From the NCBI RefSeq assembly GCF_900090195.1, contig NZ_LT607803.1, forward strand, positions 2,356,001-2,420,000: 64,000 nucleotides of DNA. The letters run 5' to 3'. Position 1 is the stretch's first letter. Each line of letters begins with the position of its first letter. Made by a program: the position numbers and the translations under genes. Below the pieces are notes generated by a model. The model was not told the origin of the DNA. It saw nothing but the letters and a program-made list of their open reading frames with translations, and did no database searches. Shown piece after piece: positions 62,808-64,000 of the stretch. The stretch is from Variovorax sp. HW608. Lineage in GTDB: Bacteria > Pseudomonadota > Gammaproteobacteria > Burkholderiales > Burkholderiaceae_C.

Positions 62808-63458
62808 TCAGTCGATCATGAGGTCGTTGACCACCGAGCTCACGCCGGGCGCCGACCAGGCCGCGCCCTGCACCGCGTTGAGTTCCGCCCAGGAGTGGAC
62901 CCTGCCTTTGAGGCGGACCTCGGAGCCCTCCACCGTGACCTGGATGTGGCCGGCTTCGCGGTCGGCCTGGCGCGACAGGGCGTCGTGAAGCCGCTTCTCG
63001 ATATCGACCACCTTCACCTTCGGAATGATCCTGATCGCGTTCGTGACGCCGGTGACGCCCATCAGGTTGCGCACCGCCTTCTCGGCGGCCCGGCGCTGGT
63101 AGTCCCACTCGACTTCGCCGTTCAGGGTGACCCAGCCGTTCTCGACCTCCGGCTTGATCGTGGCGGCCGGCACGAGCGCCGACCATTCGAGGCCGCGTTC
63201 GGCCGCGAGGGCGATGTCGGCATCGCTGCGCGTCGCGTCGTCGGGCAGCTTGACGGTGATCTCCACCGCCAGTGCCTTGACCCCCTTGACGCGACGGGCC
63301 GCGGATTCGGCGGCGTGCTTCTCGGCGTGGCTGGCGACGTGGCCCGTCAGGGTGACGATGCCGTCCGCGGCGATCACCCCGATCTGGGTCGAGTGGATCG
63401 CGGGATCCCAGTCCAGTTCGGCCTGGACGTCGCTCCTGAGTTGTGCATCGGATCGCAT
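62808..63458 (-). CDS. Triple BON-domain protein
   Basis: 216 residues from ATG 63458 with GGAAGTCAC upstream. Three BON domains: AELDWDPAIHSTQIGVIAAD (about 12-72), RGLEWSALVPAATIKPEVEN (about 88-150) and HDALSRQADREAGHIQVTVE (about 155-216), each with a final Gly-Val-Asn-like turn (GVTGVTNAIRI; GVSSVVNDLMI). No signal peptide is visible, so it may be cytoplasmic, unlike OsmY. Confidence 0.93.
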   Translation of the reverse strand: MRSDAQLRSDVQAELDWDPAIHSTQIGVIAADGIVTLTGHVASHAEKHAAESAARRVKGVKALAVEITVKLPDDATRSDADIALAAERGLEWSALVPAATIKPEVENGWVTLNGEVEWDYQRRAAEKAVRNLMGVTGVTNAIRIIPKVKVVDIEKRLHDALSRQADREAGHIQVTVEGSEVRLKGRVHSWAELNAVQGAAWSAPGVSSVVNDLMID

Positions 63459-63490
63459 GTGACTTCCTTTCGTTGAGTGGTCGCGGCCGG

Positions 63491-63910
63491 TCAGTCGGGC
63501 AGGATGGGCCAGTAGAGGGTGGCGGTGACGGCTTCCCTGCCGATGTGCACGTTGATCGTGCGGGCCAGGCCGCGGTAGGTGGCCCGCACGCGGTAGGCGC
63601 CGGGGTTCAGAGCAACGTACAGCAAGGGGCCGCAGTCCTTGAAGGGACCATGGGTCCGCCCCCGCTCGACGGGCTCGACGACGACGTCGACGCCCGAGAG
63701 ATAGGCGCCGGTGCCCGCCTCGGCGAAGGTGAGCCGCAGGTTGTAGAGGCTGCGGCTCAGTTGCATGCGGTGCTGGTCTTCCTCGCCGATGCCGCCGCTC
63801 ACGTGCGTCCCCGGGGGCAGGAGAGGCGATGCAGCCGCGGGCGCCAGGGCGCCGGCACAGAGTGCGCCCACGAGCCATGCGGTGGCGAAGCGGGATGCGG
63901 GCATTCGCAT
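63491..63910 (-). CDS. Exported carboxypeptidase-regulatory-like domain protein
   Basis: 139 residues from ATG 63910. Signal peptide MRMPASRFATAWLVGALCAG with cleavage after PAAAS. The body (MQLSRSLYNLRLTFAEAGTG; VDVVVEPVERGRTHGPFKDC; GPLLYVALNPGAYRVRATYR) is a small beta-sandwich of the carboxypeptidase regulatory-like/DUF type. Unknown role in the periplasm. Located 32 bp before the BON gene and 16 bp after the CBS gene to its right. Confidence 0.75.
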   Translation of the reverse strand: MRMPASRFATAWLVGALCAGALAPAAASPLLPPGTHVSGGIGEEDQHRMQLSRSLYNLRLTFAEAGTGAYLSGVDVVVEPVERGRTHGPFKDCGPLLYVALNPGAYRVRATYRGLARTINVHIGREAVTATLYWPILPD

Positions 63911-63926
63911 GATGCGAGCCGTCCGC

Positions 63927-64000
63927 TCAGCGAAGGCCCTCGGGCACGAAGGTCCGCACGAAGTCCAGCGCCGAGACGACGCCGGCAATGCCGTTGCGGT
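63927..64000 (-). CDS. CBS-domain protein, C-terminal end (partial)
   Basis: Only the last 24 residues are in the window: RNGIAGVVSALDFVRTFVPE followed by GLR and a stop at 63927. The GVVSALDFVR pattern is the end of a second CBS motif. The gene enters from the right edge and probably heads the operon with the exported protein and the BON protein. Confidence 0.55.
   Translation of the reverse strand, partial: RNGIAGVVSALDFVRTFVPEGLR

Overview
The window is 64 kb of high-GC chromosomal DNA from a proteobacterium. Gene content fits a betaproteobacterium of the Burkholderiales type: many LysR, Crp/Fnr and AraC regulators, FNR/ANR-like promoter boxes in front of a stress-gene block, an aerobic B12 branch with bluB, and persulfide oxidation genes. 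The assignment is an inference from gene content. No rRNA, tRNA or universal marker gene lies in the window, and no CRISPR array was seen.

Layout. 0-1.5 kb: end of a lipoprotein gene, a SET-domain methyltransferase and two broken genes. 1.7-5.4 kb: a compact NAD-related island, an NrtR-like Nudix regulator divergent from an SPFH/band-7 protein, an NAD-kinase-like protein and a nicotinamidase-like hydrolase. The shared intergenic region holds a sigma70 promoter overlapped by two tandem 19-bp palindromes. 5.4-7.8 kb: a cobalamin riboswitch followed by cobB (cobyrinic acid a,c-diamide synthase) and bluB. 8-24 kb: an accessory zone with two toxin-antitoxin pairs, fragments of IS630, LysR, C45 acyltransferase, serine dehydratase, helicase and quinoprotein genes, and a group II intron. 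Intact genes there include class I aldolase, a LysR/DJ-1/ABM-monooxygenase cluster, a desaturase, an HxlR regulator, a metallo-beta-lactamase-fold hydrolase and an ABC substrate-binding protein. 24-30 kb: a probable dehalogenase cassette (CGNR regulator, alpha/beta hydrolase, haloacid dehalogenase) ending at an IS701-like element, then an IS110 element. 30-38.6 kb: DUF427, AraC/AhpD pair, DsbD plus TlpA-like redox proteins, a dead DUF1259 gene and a GMC oxidoreductase fused to a DUF1080 domain. 38.8-41.7 kb: a mosaic of fragments around an amidohydrolase that has lost its N-terminus.

41.8-50.2 kb: universal stress protein, spermidine-synthase-like and YoaK-like proteins, an ACT protein, a frameshifted Crp/Fnr regulator, and a persulfide operon (ArsR-rhodanese, DsrE, ETHE1-like dioxygenase, MFS, SHOCT). 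50.8-52.7 kb: an apparent four-gene leftward operon of an Ala-rich helical exported protein, a hibernation factor, a CDP-archaeol-synthase-like membrane protein and a small protein. 53.2-64 kb: a stress block with Usp plus an archaeal-type thymidine phosphorylase, a leftward operon (DUF883, Host_attach, Lon, Pcm-erythromycin-esterase fusion, alpha/beta hydrolase), and CBS and BON proteins. Three promoters in this block carry FNR/ANR-like 14-mers positioned as expected for class II activation, suggesting one oxygen-responsive regulon.

Working together: the NAD island probably salvages or remodels pyridine nucleotides at a membrane under NrtR control; the persulfide operon senses and removes sulfane sulfur; the right-hand block looks like a low-oxygen survival module combining ribosome hibernation, proteolysis, protein repair and nucleotide salvage. 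The zones between 9-24 kb and 35-42 kb are rich in gene debris and recombination junctions.
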